A DNA stretch of 19,119 nt from NCBI RefSeq assembly GCF_938018035.1, contig NZ_CALIJF010000344.1, positions 1 through 19,119 of the forward strand, given 5' to 3'. Each line of letters starts with the position of its first letter. The first letter of the stretch is position 1. The position numbers and the translations under genes were made by a program. This document shows, in pieces, positions 7,938-14,502 of the stretch. Under the pieces are notes generated by a model, which did no database searches, was not told where the DNA came from, and saw only the letters and a program-made list of their open reading frames with translations. The stretch comes from an uncultured Campylobacter sp. GTDB lineage: Bacteria > Campylobacterota > Campylobacteria > Campylobacterales > Campylobacteraceae.

Positions 7938-8391
7938 TAAAAGTAAAATTTTTATTATGCTAATTGCGGGGTTTTTTATTATTTATGGAGTTATAAGAAG
8001 CAGCGGTATGTATTGCAATATGGAGGAATTCTTTTCTGATAGGAAAGGCGAAGAGGATGACGCCTGCATCGCTAAGCTGATAAAGCGCGCGGATGATGGA
8101 AATAGTTTTGCAGAAAATAGGCTTAGATATCCAACTATGGAATATATCAAGCGAGTGTGCGAAAAGGGGGTGGAAAACTTAGGTGAGCGAGAAAGATTTT
8201 ATTTCGAGCGTTATAGCAAAGATCGTTGTAGCGCTTGGGGCTTTGAAACGCCCAAATTAAAAGACAGCGAAGCAAATACGACGGACGGCGAGGGAAATTT
8301 AACGCGCGAGGGTGCGAATACGATCCGCGATGAAGCAGATGCAATCAAACGCGATATGAATTCTACGGGAGGATTAAATGCCGGGCGATAA
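7927..8391 (+). CDS. Membrane-anchored small protein with PglB sequon tail (tandem copy 1)
   Basis: A 154-residue protein of unrecognised family, first of three tandem paralogues. It starts with TTG (AAGGAGG five bases upstream, inside the SDR gene). A basic N-terminus and one hydrophobic segment (about 9-24) suggest an anchor with the rest in the periplasm. The core has EEDDACIAKLIKRAD (42-56), NRLRYP and YIKRVCEKGVENLGERERFYF, with four cysteines at 30, 47, 78 and 101; the last three keep the same spacing (31 and 23) in all copies, so disulfides are likely. The tail after 110 is low-complexity and holds three bacterial N-glycosylation sequons, N117 (E-A-N-T-T), N124 (E-G-N-L-T) and N145 (D-M-N-S-T). 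Its end overlaps copy 2 by 14 bases. Confidence 0.85.
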   Translation: MKTSKSKIFIMLIAGFFIIYGVIRSSGMYCNMEEFFSDRKGEEDDACIAKLIKRADDGNSFAENRLRYPTMEYIKRVCEKGVENLGERERFYFERYSKDRCSAWGFETPKLKDSEANTTDGEGNLTREGANTIRDEADAIKRDMNSTGGLNAGR

Positions 8392-8914
8392 AGCGAAATT
8401 GAAAGCTAGTAAAAGTCAAATTTTTTTGTTAATCGTAGGGGCTGTTATTCTATGCGCCCTATATATAAAAATCAGCGGCTCGTGTTGCAATGTGAGAGAG
8501 ATATTTTTGGGCTATGGCGAAGAAGACGATGCCTGCATTGCTAAGTTAGTAAAGCAAGCGGATGCCGGCGATATCCTAGCGACAAACAGACTAAGGTATC
8601 CGCATGAGGCGTATATTAAGCGAGTGTGCGAAAAAGGAGTGGAAAGTTTAGGCGAGCGCGAGAGATATTATTTCCAAGGCTTTAGCGGGGATCGCTGTGA
8701 GAATTGGGGCTTTAAAACGCCAAAATTAAAGGGCGATGAAGCAAATACGACAAGTAGCGGCGGTAATTTAGCGCGAGGCGATATGAACGCAACGGACGGC
8801 GGAAATTTAACGCGCGCCGAGGCAAACAACGGCGAAGCTGACACTACGGGCAACAAGGCGGACACGACGAAGCGCGAAGGAAATTCTACGGAAGAACAAA
8901 ATGCTGGGCGATAA
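8378..8914 (+). CDS. Membrane-anchored small protein with PglB sequon tail (tandem copy 2)
   Basis: A 178-residue paralogue of copies 1 and 3. The ATG follows GGGAGGATTAA and overlaps the end of copy 1 by 14 bases. The N-terminal anchor lies at about 14-31 (IFLLIVGAVILCALYI). The core is GEEDDACIAKLVKQAD, NRLRYP, YIKRVCEKGVESLGERERYYF; cysteines at C36/C37, C53, C84 and C107 match copy 1. The longer tail (from about 115) has sequons at N123 (E-A-N-T-T), N137 (D-M-N-A-T) and N169 (E-G-N-S-T), plus further N-X-S/T sites without the acidic -2 residue. Its last 175 coding bases differ from those of copy 3 at only about 15 positions, so the duplication or later gene conversion is recent. Function unknown. 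Confidence 0.85.
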   Translation: MPGDKAKLKASKSQIFLLIVGAVILCALYIKISGSCCNVREIFLGYGEEDDACIAKLVKQADAGDILATNRLRYPHEAYIKRVCEKGVESLGERERYYFQGFSGDRCENWGFKTPKLKGDEANTTSSGGNLARGDMNATDGGNLTRAEANNGEADTTGNKADTTKREGNSTEEQNAGR

Positions 8915-8975
8915 GATTAGCCTTGAAGGCGATATCGTAAATTTTATGCCGTTGGTCAAATTTGTGAAAAAATGA
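8901..8975 (+). pseudogene. 24-codon ORF, probable remnant of a duplicated downstream-gene start
   Basis: It begins ATGCTGGGCGAT, overlapping the end of copy 2 by the same 14 bases with which copy 3 overlaps the 9502 gene. The encoded MLGD start matches MLGDENLEKF of that gene, but the frame then diverges and stops at 8975. It is best read as the left-over beginning of the following gene, carried along by the tandem duplication. It could be translated by coupling, but no function is implied. Confidence 0.5.
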
Positions 8976-9002
8976 GTTAAAATTTATTACTCAAGGAAAA
9001 AC

Positions 9003-9515
9003 ATGGTAAAAAAGAGATCTTTAAAAATAAAAGGAAGCATATCGATTGCCATAATCCTGCTTTGGGCTTATTTTTTGATTACGACGCTGGGCGGTGATAG
9101 ATACTGTGGCGTATGGGATTATATCGCAAATAGTGAAGAGGATGATGCCTGCATCGCTAAGCTGATAAAGCGCGCAGACGCGGGTAGTGAATTGGCGCTC
9201 AATCGGCTTAGATACCCTAGCAAGGCGTATATCAAGCGCGTATGCGAAAGGGGAGTGGAAAACTTAGGCGAGCGAGAGAGATATTATTTCGAGCGTTTAG
9301 GCGTAGATCGTTGCGAAGCTCCAAATTTTAAAGGTGGCGAAACAAATACGACAAGTAGCGGCGGTAATTTAGCGCGAGGCGATACGAACGCGACTGACGG
9401 AGGAAATTTAACGCGCGCCGAGGCAAACAACGGCAAATCCGACACTATGGGCAACAAGGCGAGCTCGATAAAGCGCGAAGGAAATTCTACGGAAGAGCAA
9501 AATGCTGGGCGATGA
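9003..9515 (+). CDS. Membrane-anchored small protein with PglB sequon tail (tandem copy 3)
   Basis: A 170-residue paralogue of copies 1 and 2. AAGGA precedes the ATG by about 5 bases; an 88-base gap separates it from copy 2. The N-terminal anchor (about 11-28) follows a strongly basic start. Core motifs SEEDDACIAKLIKRAD, NRLRYP and YIKRVCERGVENLGERERYYF are kept, with cysteines at 35, 50, 81 and 104. Sequons are N115 (E-T-N-T-T), N129 (D-T-N-A-T) and N161 (E-G-N-S-T), at equivalent places to those of copy 2 even though the flanking residues changed. The 3' end overlaps the next gene by 14 bases, so that gene is probably translationally coupled. Function unknown. Confidence 0.85.
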   Translation: MVKKRSLKIKGSISIAIILLWAYFLITTLGGDRYCGVWDYIANSEEDDACIAKLIKRADAGSELALNRLRYPSKAYIKRVCERGVENLGERERYYFERLGVDRCEAPNFKGGETNTTSSGGNLARGDTNATDGGNLTRAEANNGKSDTMGNKASSIKREGNSTEEQNAGR

Positions 9516-10551
9516 AAATTTAGAAAAATTTTTCTCAAAAATCGACGCTGCGGAGTTTGGGATTTCGGCGGGCCCAAAGCCCGCTTTAAAAAATTCTAAG
9601 CTTGCAGGAAGCGCGAGAGACGGGAATAAGGACAAGCTCTTAAAATCACAAGGTGGCGCGGAATTTCGCGGCGGACAGGCGCACTCTAGCGGCGCGCAGC
9701 AAACTGAAATTTTAAAATTTAATGCCGAGCTGCCGTTTGATGCCGAGAAAGAGCGTCTTGATACAGAGCAAGCACACTTAAAATTTAACGTCCGTCCATC
9801 GCAGTCGGAACCGGGCGTCAGACAAGCGCTTGCGTTTGATGCTCATCCGCCGCAGACGCCGTTTGACGCCGAGCGAGCGCAGGCAAAGATCGAAAATTTC
9901 ATGCGCGATCTGCTGCAAAACCACGTGCTTTGCGTAAGCGGCGCGGAATTCGCCTTCGCGGAGATCGAGGCGTATTTCACGGGCGCGGATCGAAACACCT
10001 ACAAGCGCACGTCGCGGGCGGGCGAGATATTTTTTCACAATTTCGGCTTTGACATTTCGTTTCGCAGCGTCCCGCAAAGCGGCGGCGGGATTTTGGTGCG
10101 AAGCCTACGCATCCTAAACGGCACAGAGCTTTTGGCGGGCGGCTTACCGGGTTCGACGGCCTACTTGCCTGGCTCGGCAGACAACTTGCACGGCTTGGCG
10201 GAGAGCGGTCCGCTCGGCTCTGCCGCCACGCTTATACAAAATGGCGATTTTATCGCGGGTCCGCGCAAATGCATGGGTAAAATTTTAAATCTGCAAACGC
10301 AAAATTTAAACTTCTCTTTAAAGCGTGTGCCGCAAATAACGCATGCGGCGAGCTTTAGCAACCGAATCCGACGAGGTGAGATCGTAAATGAAGCGAATCT
10401 GGACGCAAATATGCCAAGCGGTGCAGCGGGTGCGGCGAAGCTTGCGAATGAGCCGCGTAGGCTTACTAGCGAGGAGTTTGAGGTATATTTGAGCGTAGGC
10501 TGCGCGGCGGCGAAAACATATAAAAAATCGCTGCAAAGATATGAGGACTAA
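9502..10551 (+). CDS. Protein with a DNA-3-methyladenine-glycosylase-like core and low-complexity inserts
   Basis: A 349-residue protein whose middle resembles the AAG/MPG fold: EIEAYF at 154-159 (compare the E-A-Y of human AAG, where the Glu is catalytic and the Tyr stacks on the base), FFHNFGFDISF 177-187, GGGILVRSL 194-202, and GPRKCMGKIL 253-262. The same order of motifs occurs in an uncharacterised AAG-like family I recall from Bacteroidetes. Residues 1-120 are low-complexity with two PFDAE copies (78-82, 120-124), and 208-250 is a Gly/Leu/Ser/Ala insert between two core blocks. The C-terminus (EFEVYLSVGCAAAKTYKKSL) looks helical. Its start lies inside tandem copy 3 (14-base overlap). 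Whether it cleaves alkylated bases is unproven; the AAG histidine region is not clearly conserved. Confidence 0.55.
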   Translation: MLGDENLEKFFSKIDAAEFGISAGPKPALKNSKLAGSARDGNKDKLLKSQGGAEFRGGQAHSSGAQQTEILKFNAELPFDAEKERLDTEQAHLKFNVRPSQSEPGVRQALAFDAHPPQTPFDAERAQAKIENFMRDLLQNHVLCVSGAEFAFAEIEAYFTGADRNTYKRTSRAGEIFFHNFGFDISFRSVPQSGGGILVRSLRILNGTELLAGGLPGSTAYLPGSADNLHGLAESGPLGSAATLIQNGDFIAGPRKCMGKILNLQTQNLNFSLKRVPQITHAASFSNRIRRGEIVNEANLDANMPSGAAGAAKLANEPRRLTSEEFEVYLSVGCAAAKTYKKSLQRYED

Positions 10552-10651
10552 ATTTTGATCAAACGGCGCATAGCGGGCGAGCGGTAAAATTTAATGAGCT
10601 TTAAGCGGCGGCGCTATAAAATGGCGCGTCCATCAAATTTAAAGGCGGCAA

Positions 10652-11743
10652 ATGGATCAAAGCAGGCTAGATGAATTAAAAAAGCCACTACAAAAGCGAC
10701 ATCAAGAGCCGAAGTGGGGCTCGGAACAAAATTCTAACGGCGAAAATTTTAAAGCCCAAAATTCTGAAATCCAGAATTCTGAAGTTTCGAATTTTGAAGC
10801 CCGGAATTCTGAAGTTTCGAATTTTGAAGCTCAGAATTCCGAAGTCTCAAATTCTAAATTCTTGAATTATAAATCTTCAGATTCTGAAGTCTCGAATTTT
10901 GAAATCCTGAATTCCGAACCTCCGAATTTCGCTACCGACGCTTTAAATTTAGAAGCCGAAGCGGATCAGAATTCTGCCTGTGATAACAACGCAGAGCCGC
11001 AAAATTTTATCTCGGATGACAGCGGCGCCTTACCGCAGAATTCCAAGGCTAGAGATTACGACGAAGATTCGATAATAATCAAAAATTATGAAAAATTTTT
11101 TGTATATTCGTTTTTAGTCTTATTATTGCCGATTTCTACGCTACATGCATTTTTGATTATAGATTGTATAAATTATAAAAATATTGACATAGTTCAGTAT
11201 TTTGCAATTTTATTCATTATTTTACTATCTACAGTTATAATATCCATATTTACCGTAATCCGCCCTAGGCAAGAGATAAAATTCACAAACAAATATATAC
11301 AATTCATTAGCGACGACTTGGTTGAAAAACGCTGCGAAATTGACAAAAACGCTTTATCTTTAAATTTCTCTATCGGAATTTTGGCAAGTTCATATGAGAT
11401 AGGAAAATCTGAAAAGATATTTTTGTACTTTATCGCTATTTTTATATGCGTAATATGGTGGGATATATTTTTTATAGCGGTATTCTTTACATATTTATTT
11501 GGGTTCTTATTAAATTTCATACTTTATCTGTTTATAAATAGAAATTTAAAAGGGTTTAGGGCTCTGCCGTTTATTAGGATCGCACGTCCCTCATATGGCA
11601 GATGGTTTAGGAACAAACTCATTTATCCAAGATATTATCTCGTTTATCTCTATAATCAAAAAATTTATGATGAAATTAAGGAATATTTTTTACGAAAAAG
11701 CGTAAATATAAATAACGTTAAGAAAGATTATTTGTTTATCTAA
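10652..11743 (+). CDS. Pentapeptide-repeat membrane protein (paralogue B)
   Basis: A 363-residue protein of unknown function, related at its N-terminus to paralogue A (1-931). After MDQSRLDELKK comes a pentapeptide region, N-(S/F)-E-x-x, at about 31-92, then the near-identical acidic linker (DALNLEAEADQNSACDNN). The C-terminal half differs from A but keeps the family start (ARDYDEDSIIIKNY) and end (YDEIKEYFLRKS, compare YLELKEYFMRKT at 11866-12576). About four hydrophobic segments lie at residues 150-172, 180-205 and two in 250-300. AAAGGCGG lies just before the ATG. From about 11080 the coding sequence becomes markedly AT-rich (Ile, Phe, Tyr, Asn, Lys) compared with the GC-rich genes around it, suggesting a different origin for this half. 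Confidence 0.85.
   Translation: MDQSRLDELKKPLQKRHQEPKWGSEQNSNGENFKAQNSEIQNSEVSNFEARNSEVSNFEAQNSEVSNSKFLNYKSSDSEVSNFEILNSEPPNFATDALNLEAEADQNSACDNNAEPQNFISDDSGALPQNSKARDYDEDSIIIKNYEKFFVYSFLVLLLPISTLHAFLIIDCINYKNIDIVQYFAILFIILLSTVIISIFTVIRPRQEIKFTNKYIQFISDDLVEKRCEIDKNALSLNFSIGILASSYEIGKSEKIFLYFIAIFICVIWWDIFFIAVFFTYLFGFLLNFILYLFINRNLKGFRALPFIRIARPSYGRWFRNKLIYPRYYLVYLYNQKIYDEIKEYFLRKSVNINNVKKDYLFI
10744..10929 (+). repeat. 15-base coding repeat array with phased RAATTY sites (array B)
   Basis: RAATTY hexamers start at 10744, 10759, 10774, 10789, 10804, 10819, 10834, 10849, 10894, 10909 and 10924. Two registers are broken (10864 GAATTA, 10879 AGATTC), so 11 of 13 positions are intact. The codon before each Asn always ends in A or G whatever amino acid it encodes (Gln, Ser, Arg, Leu, Pro), and Asn is AAT in each intact register, which keeps the palindrome. 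Confidence 0.95.
10937..11062 (+). repeat. 126-base inverted duplicate (copy B) of 536-661
   Basis: Gapless match to the minus strand of 536-661 with 7 differences. It codes for the acidic linker and the first residues of the membrane domain. Beyond it the two genes diverge sharply, so the shared block ends at a module boundary. Confidence 0.9.
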
Positions 11744-11756
11744 TGAGGAGGATAAA

Positions 11757-11837
11757 ATGACGAGGGAAGAGGTCGCGAAGAAAGAGTCAGGCAACGTATA
11801 TAAAAGTCTTTTGTCAATTAAGCTATTACAAATTTAG
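11757..11837 (+). CDS. 26-codon ORF with a near-perfect ribosome binding site
   Basis: MTREEVAKKESGNVYKSL and eight further residues. GAGGAGG at 11745-11751 stands five bases before the ATG and starts right after the stop codon of the 10652 gene, a stronger site than that of any neighbour. It may be a genuine small protein in this operon or the truncated head of a lost gene. No similarity recognised. Confidence 0.4.
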   Translation: MTREEVAKKESGNVYKSLLSIKLLQI

Positions 11838-11865
11838 ATCTATTTTTTAAAAGGTGCTTGAAATA

Positions 11866-12576
11866 ATGGAAAATTTTAATAAACAAAAAGCCAGAGACTA
11901 CGACAAAGATCCGCTAATAATAAAAGACTATGCTTTTTACGACTATATGAAATATTCCACGATTGCTACGCTTATAGGATGCTTATTCTTCATCTCGGTC
12001 GTTACCGTAGTAAACCCCATTGAGCCCAAAAATTTTAGATTACTTCCTTTCGCTTTGGTAATATTTTTTATCAGGCGAAAGCAACAAAAGGGCGTCTATT
12101 TCGTATTTAACGATTCGGATATCAAATATTACAAAGAAGATAAAGCTTATAAATCTTTGAAGCTTGAACAAATCGGCGCCGTTGCGATCAGTTTTGATCC
12201 GCGCTGGGACTGGCGGCAGAGGATAAGCATACCCGAAATGCTGTTTTTGTCGCTTTGGCCTTTAGGTGCATACGTTATGCGCGGAATGCATGCGATGATC
12301 GCGCTAATTTCGATGATAGCAATTAGCCTATTCGGAGCGGGTATATTGATGCATCTTAAAAATGGCAGTTTCAGATGCTTAGGCGTCTATGACCGGCTTG
12401 TGATATACGGCGAAACGGGCGATCTTAGAATTATAAATGTTTTGATTTATAGCGAAAAAGAGTATCTGGAATTAAAAGAGTATTTTATGCGCAAAACGCA
12501 TATAGATTTAGATACCGTCCCGCGCACCTTGTCGGTATTTAGCAAAAAGGTAAAATTTAGAAAATTTAAATTCTAA
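11866..12576 (+). CDS. Membrane protein of the same family, without the pentapeptide region (paralogue C)
   Basis: A 236-residue protein that begins where the linker of A and B ends (KARDYDKDPLIIKDY). It aligns along its length with the C-terminal half of paralogue A: VVNPIEPKNFRLLP against IVNPVSPKTFRMLP, IGAVAISFD against IGAMVISFD, and GAGILMHLKNGSF against GAKAIIHLRNGSL. Hydrophobic segments lie at about 24-45, 55-66, and a pair in 125-160. The stretch GVYFVFNDSDIKYYKED, followed by a strand-rich part, may be a PH-like domain on the cytoplasmic side. The ATG at 11866 is preceded by AAAAGG at 11 bases; a GTG at 11854 is in frame but has no site. Function unknown. Confidence 0.8.
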   Translation: MENFNKQKARDYDKDPLIIKDYAFYDYMKYSTIATLIGCLFFISVVTVVNPIEPKNFRLLPFALVIFFIRRKQQKGVYFVFNDSDIKYYKEDKAYKSLKLEQIGAVAISFDPRWDWRQRISIPEMLFLSLWPLGAYVMRGMHAMIALISMIAISLFGAGILMHLKNGSFRCLGVYDRLVIYGETGDLRIINVLIYSEKEYLELKEYFMRKTHIDLDTVPRTLSVFSKKVKFRKFKF

Positions 12577-12611
12577 CGCTCCGCTTGAAATTTTGCCTTT
12601 AAATTTACGCG

Positions 12612-13004
12612 TTAATCATCGCTGCCTTCATATACGCCGAGCTCTACGAGATTGCCGTCAGGATCGCGCAGATAGATACTTTGCATAGCGCCGCGCGCGC
12701 CCATTCGAGACACGACGCCAAGCTCTATTTGCACCCCTTTGTTTTCCAGCTCCGTTTTGAGCTGCTGTGCGCTTTGATCTTCGCAGATGAGGCAAAAATC
12801 CGCCGAGCCTACGCTAGGACGCGCTGCAAACGGCGCAAACTCGCCCGCGCGGGTGTGGATATTGATCTTTGAGGAGCCGAAGCACAGGCTGTGTTTGCCG
12901 CCCTCGTAAACGTGCTCTAGCCCCAAAATTCCTTCGTAAAATTCCACGCATTTTTGCAGATCGTCCGTAACTAGGACGAAGTGATCGATATCTGTGATTT
13001 TCAT
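12612..13004 (-). CDS. VOC-superfamily (glyoxalase-like) protein
   Basis: A 130-residue single-chain VOC protein, the usual length for two beta-alpha-beta-beta-beta modules. Probable metal ligands and family positions are H8 (DHFVLVTDD), H50 (INIH) and E121 (GNLVEL), with Y111 in SIYLRDPDGN. The sequence most resembles GLOD5-type glyoxalase-domain proteins (LCFGSSKINIH, DFCLICE). The exact reaction is not predictable; family members handle glyoxal adducts, catechols or antibiotics. I start at the ATG at 13004 because AAGGAG stands five bases before it, rather than at an upstream in-frame codon. It converges with the 11866 gene, with only 35 bases between the stop codons. Confidence 0.9.
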   Translation of the reverse strand: MKITDIDHFVLVTDDLQKCVEFYEGILGLEHVYEGGKHSLCFGSSKINIHTRAGEFAPFAARPSVGSADFCLICEDQSAQQLKTELENKGVQIELGVVSRMGARGAMQSIYLRDPDGNLVELGVYEGSDD

Positions 13005-13239
13005 TTCATCTCCTTGCGCGCTTGCAAGTCGCAAAATTTTTACGCCTCGCGGTGCAATCTTGGAATTCTACCGTGAAATTTTGCGACAAAATTCCAAATG
13101 CTCATAGCGCGAAATCAAAATTCCGCGACGTAAATTTTAAAATTCTAAAATTTAGCCTAAGTAAAAATGGAGCGCGAGCAAAACCTCGCTTTAGTAAAAT
13201 TTGACCCGACGAAATTCCGTCTAGCTAGCGCCGCAAATT

Positions 13240-14502
13240 CTAATCTCGCGATTTTAAAACTAGCGATTTTAAAATTCTCTTGCCTACCTCGACGCCCGGC
13301 TGATCATAAGTGCTGACGCCCAGTATCGCTCCAGTAGCGCTGGTTAGCAGCTCGAAGTAGTAAAATAGCTCGCCCACGCTCTGTTCACAAAGCCGCGAAA
13401 CCTCGATTAGATCGACGCTAATACCCTCATTTAGTACGGCTTGCAGCGTAGCATCGCACTGAAGATTTAGCACCTCATCCAGTCGCATGCCGTTTACGAA
13501 GTCGCAGCCCTCAAGACCTTGCAGACTGATACCAGGCACCGCGTCCGTAGTGCCGTTGTCCGTGAGCTTTAAGAAAGTCACGGTCTTATCCTTTACGCCG
13601 TCCATTATGAGCTGAAGGAAGCTGTGCTGATCGCGCGAGCCTACAAGCCCCACAGGAGTAAGCCCCTCGCGTCTAAAGCCGATCTTTTTACCTAAGCTTT
13701 CCGCCCATAGCTGCACGTACCACTCGCCCAATGCGCGCAGCGCGTCGCCATAGCTAAAAAGGACATTGATTTTCGCACTTTTGTGCGTGGCGTAGTGATA
13801 GGCTTTTCGTAGAATTTTATTCTCTGCGATTTTAGCGGGATCGCCTGCTAAAATTTCATCCAGATACCGCTCTTTTGCGGCGGCAGCTCCGCGTAGCATC
13901 GCGCTTGCATCAAGGCCTAGCCCAACTGCGGGCACTAGCCCTACCGCACTTAACACGCTAAAACGGCCGCCTACGTTAGCGGGCATATTTATCACGCAGG
14001 CACCGTGCCCGCGCGCGAAGATATCAAGCGGCGAGCCCGCATCGGTGATGAAGATGAAATTTTTCGCTAGCGTCTTTAAATCTGAAATTCCGAAACGCTG
14101 CAAAACGACCTTAAAAAGCGAGATTGTCTCGATCGTGCTGCCCGATTTGGAGGATACTATGAAAATCGTGCGAGCGAAATTTAACCCTTCAAGCGCGCGA
14201 CGCACACTAAGCGCGTCTAAATTATCCAAAATTTCAAAGCGCAAATTCTTTCTTACGCGCGGACGCAGCATCTCATAAAGCGCTCGCACGCCCACGCTGG
14301 AGCCACCGATGCCCACAAGCACGACCCCGTCGTAGCTTCGTGCGCTAAAAAATTCCTGCGCTCGCGCTATTTCGTCTGCGCCTTGCTGCGGCAGGCGGTA
14401 GTAGCCTATCTCGCCGCTTTCGTATTCGGCGCAAATCTTTGCCGCTATCTCTTCTAGCGCGCCGTCTTTTGCCGGCGGGAAAAACAGCTCATTTTTTACC
14501 AT
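13240..14502 (-). CDS. pgi: Glucose-6-phosphate isomerase
   Basis: Interconverts glucose 6-phosphate and fructose 6-phosphate in the cytoplasm. Many campylobacters lack complete glycolysis, so its main use is probably gluconeogenic supply of sugar phosphates for surface glycans. Motifs: LVGIGGSSVG (62-71), SSKSGSTIET (117-126, phosphate binding), GGRFSVLS (178-185), QHSFLQLIMDG, and the C-terminal signature YDQPGVEVGK (399-408). The 420 residues match the short epsilonproteobacterial form (about 400) rather than the 549-residue E. coli enzyme. Its start overlaps the end of galU by 14 bases, so the two are translationally coupled; C. jejuni has the same galU-pgi neighbourhood. Confidence 0.97.
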   Translation of the reverse strand: MVKNELFFPPAKDGALEEIAAKICAEYESGEIGYYRLPQQGADEIARAQEFFSARSYDGVVLVGIGGSSVGVRALYEMLRPRVRKNLRFEILDNLDALSVRRALEGLNFARTIFIVSSKSGSTIETISLFKVVLQRFGISDLKTLAKNFIFITDAGSPLDIFARGHGACVINMPANVGGRFSVLSAVGLVPAVGLGLDASAMLRGAAAAKERYLDEILAGDPAKIAENKILRKAYHYATHKSAKINVLFSYGDALRALGEWYVQLWAESLGKKIGFRREGLTPVGLVGSRDQHSFLQLIMDGVKDKTVTFLKLTDNGTTDAVPGISLQGLEGCDFVNGMRLDEVLNLQCDATLQAVLNEGISVDLIEVSRLCEQSVGELFYYFELLTSATGAILGVSTYDQPGVEVGKRILKSLVLKSRD

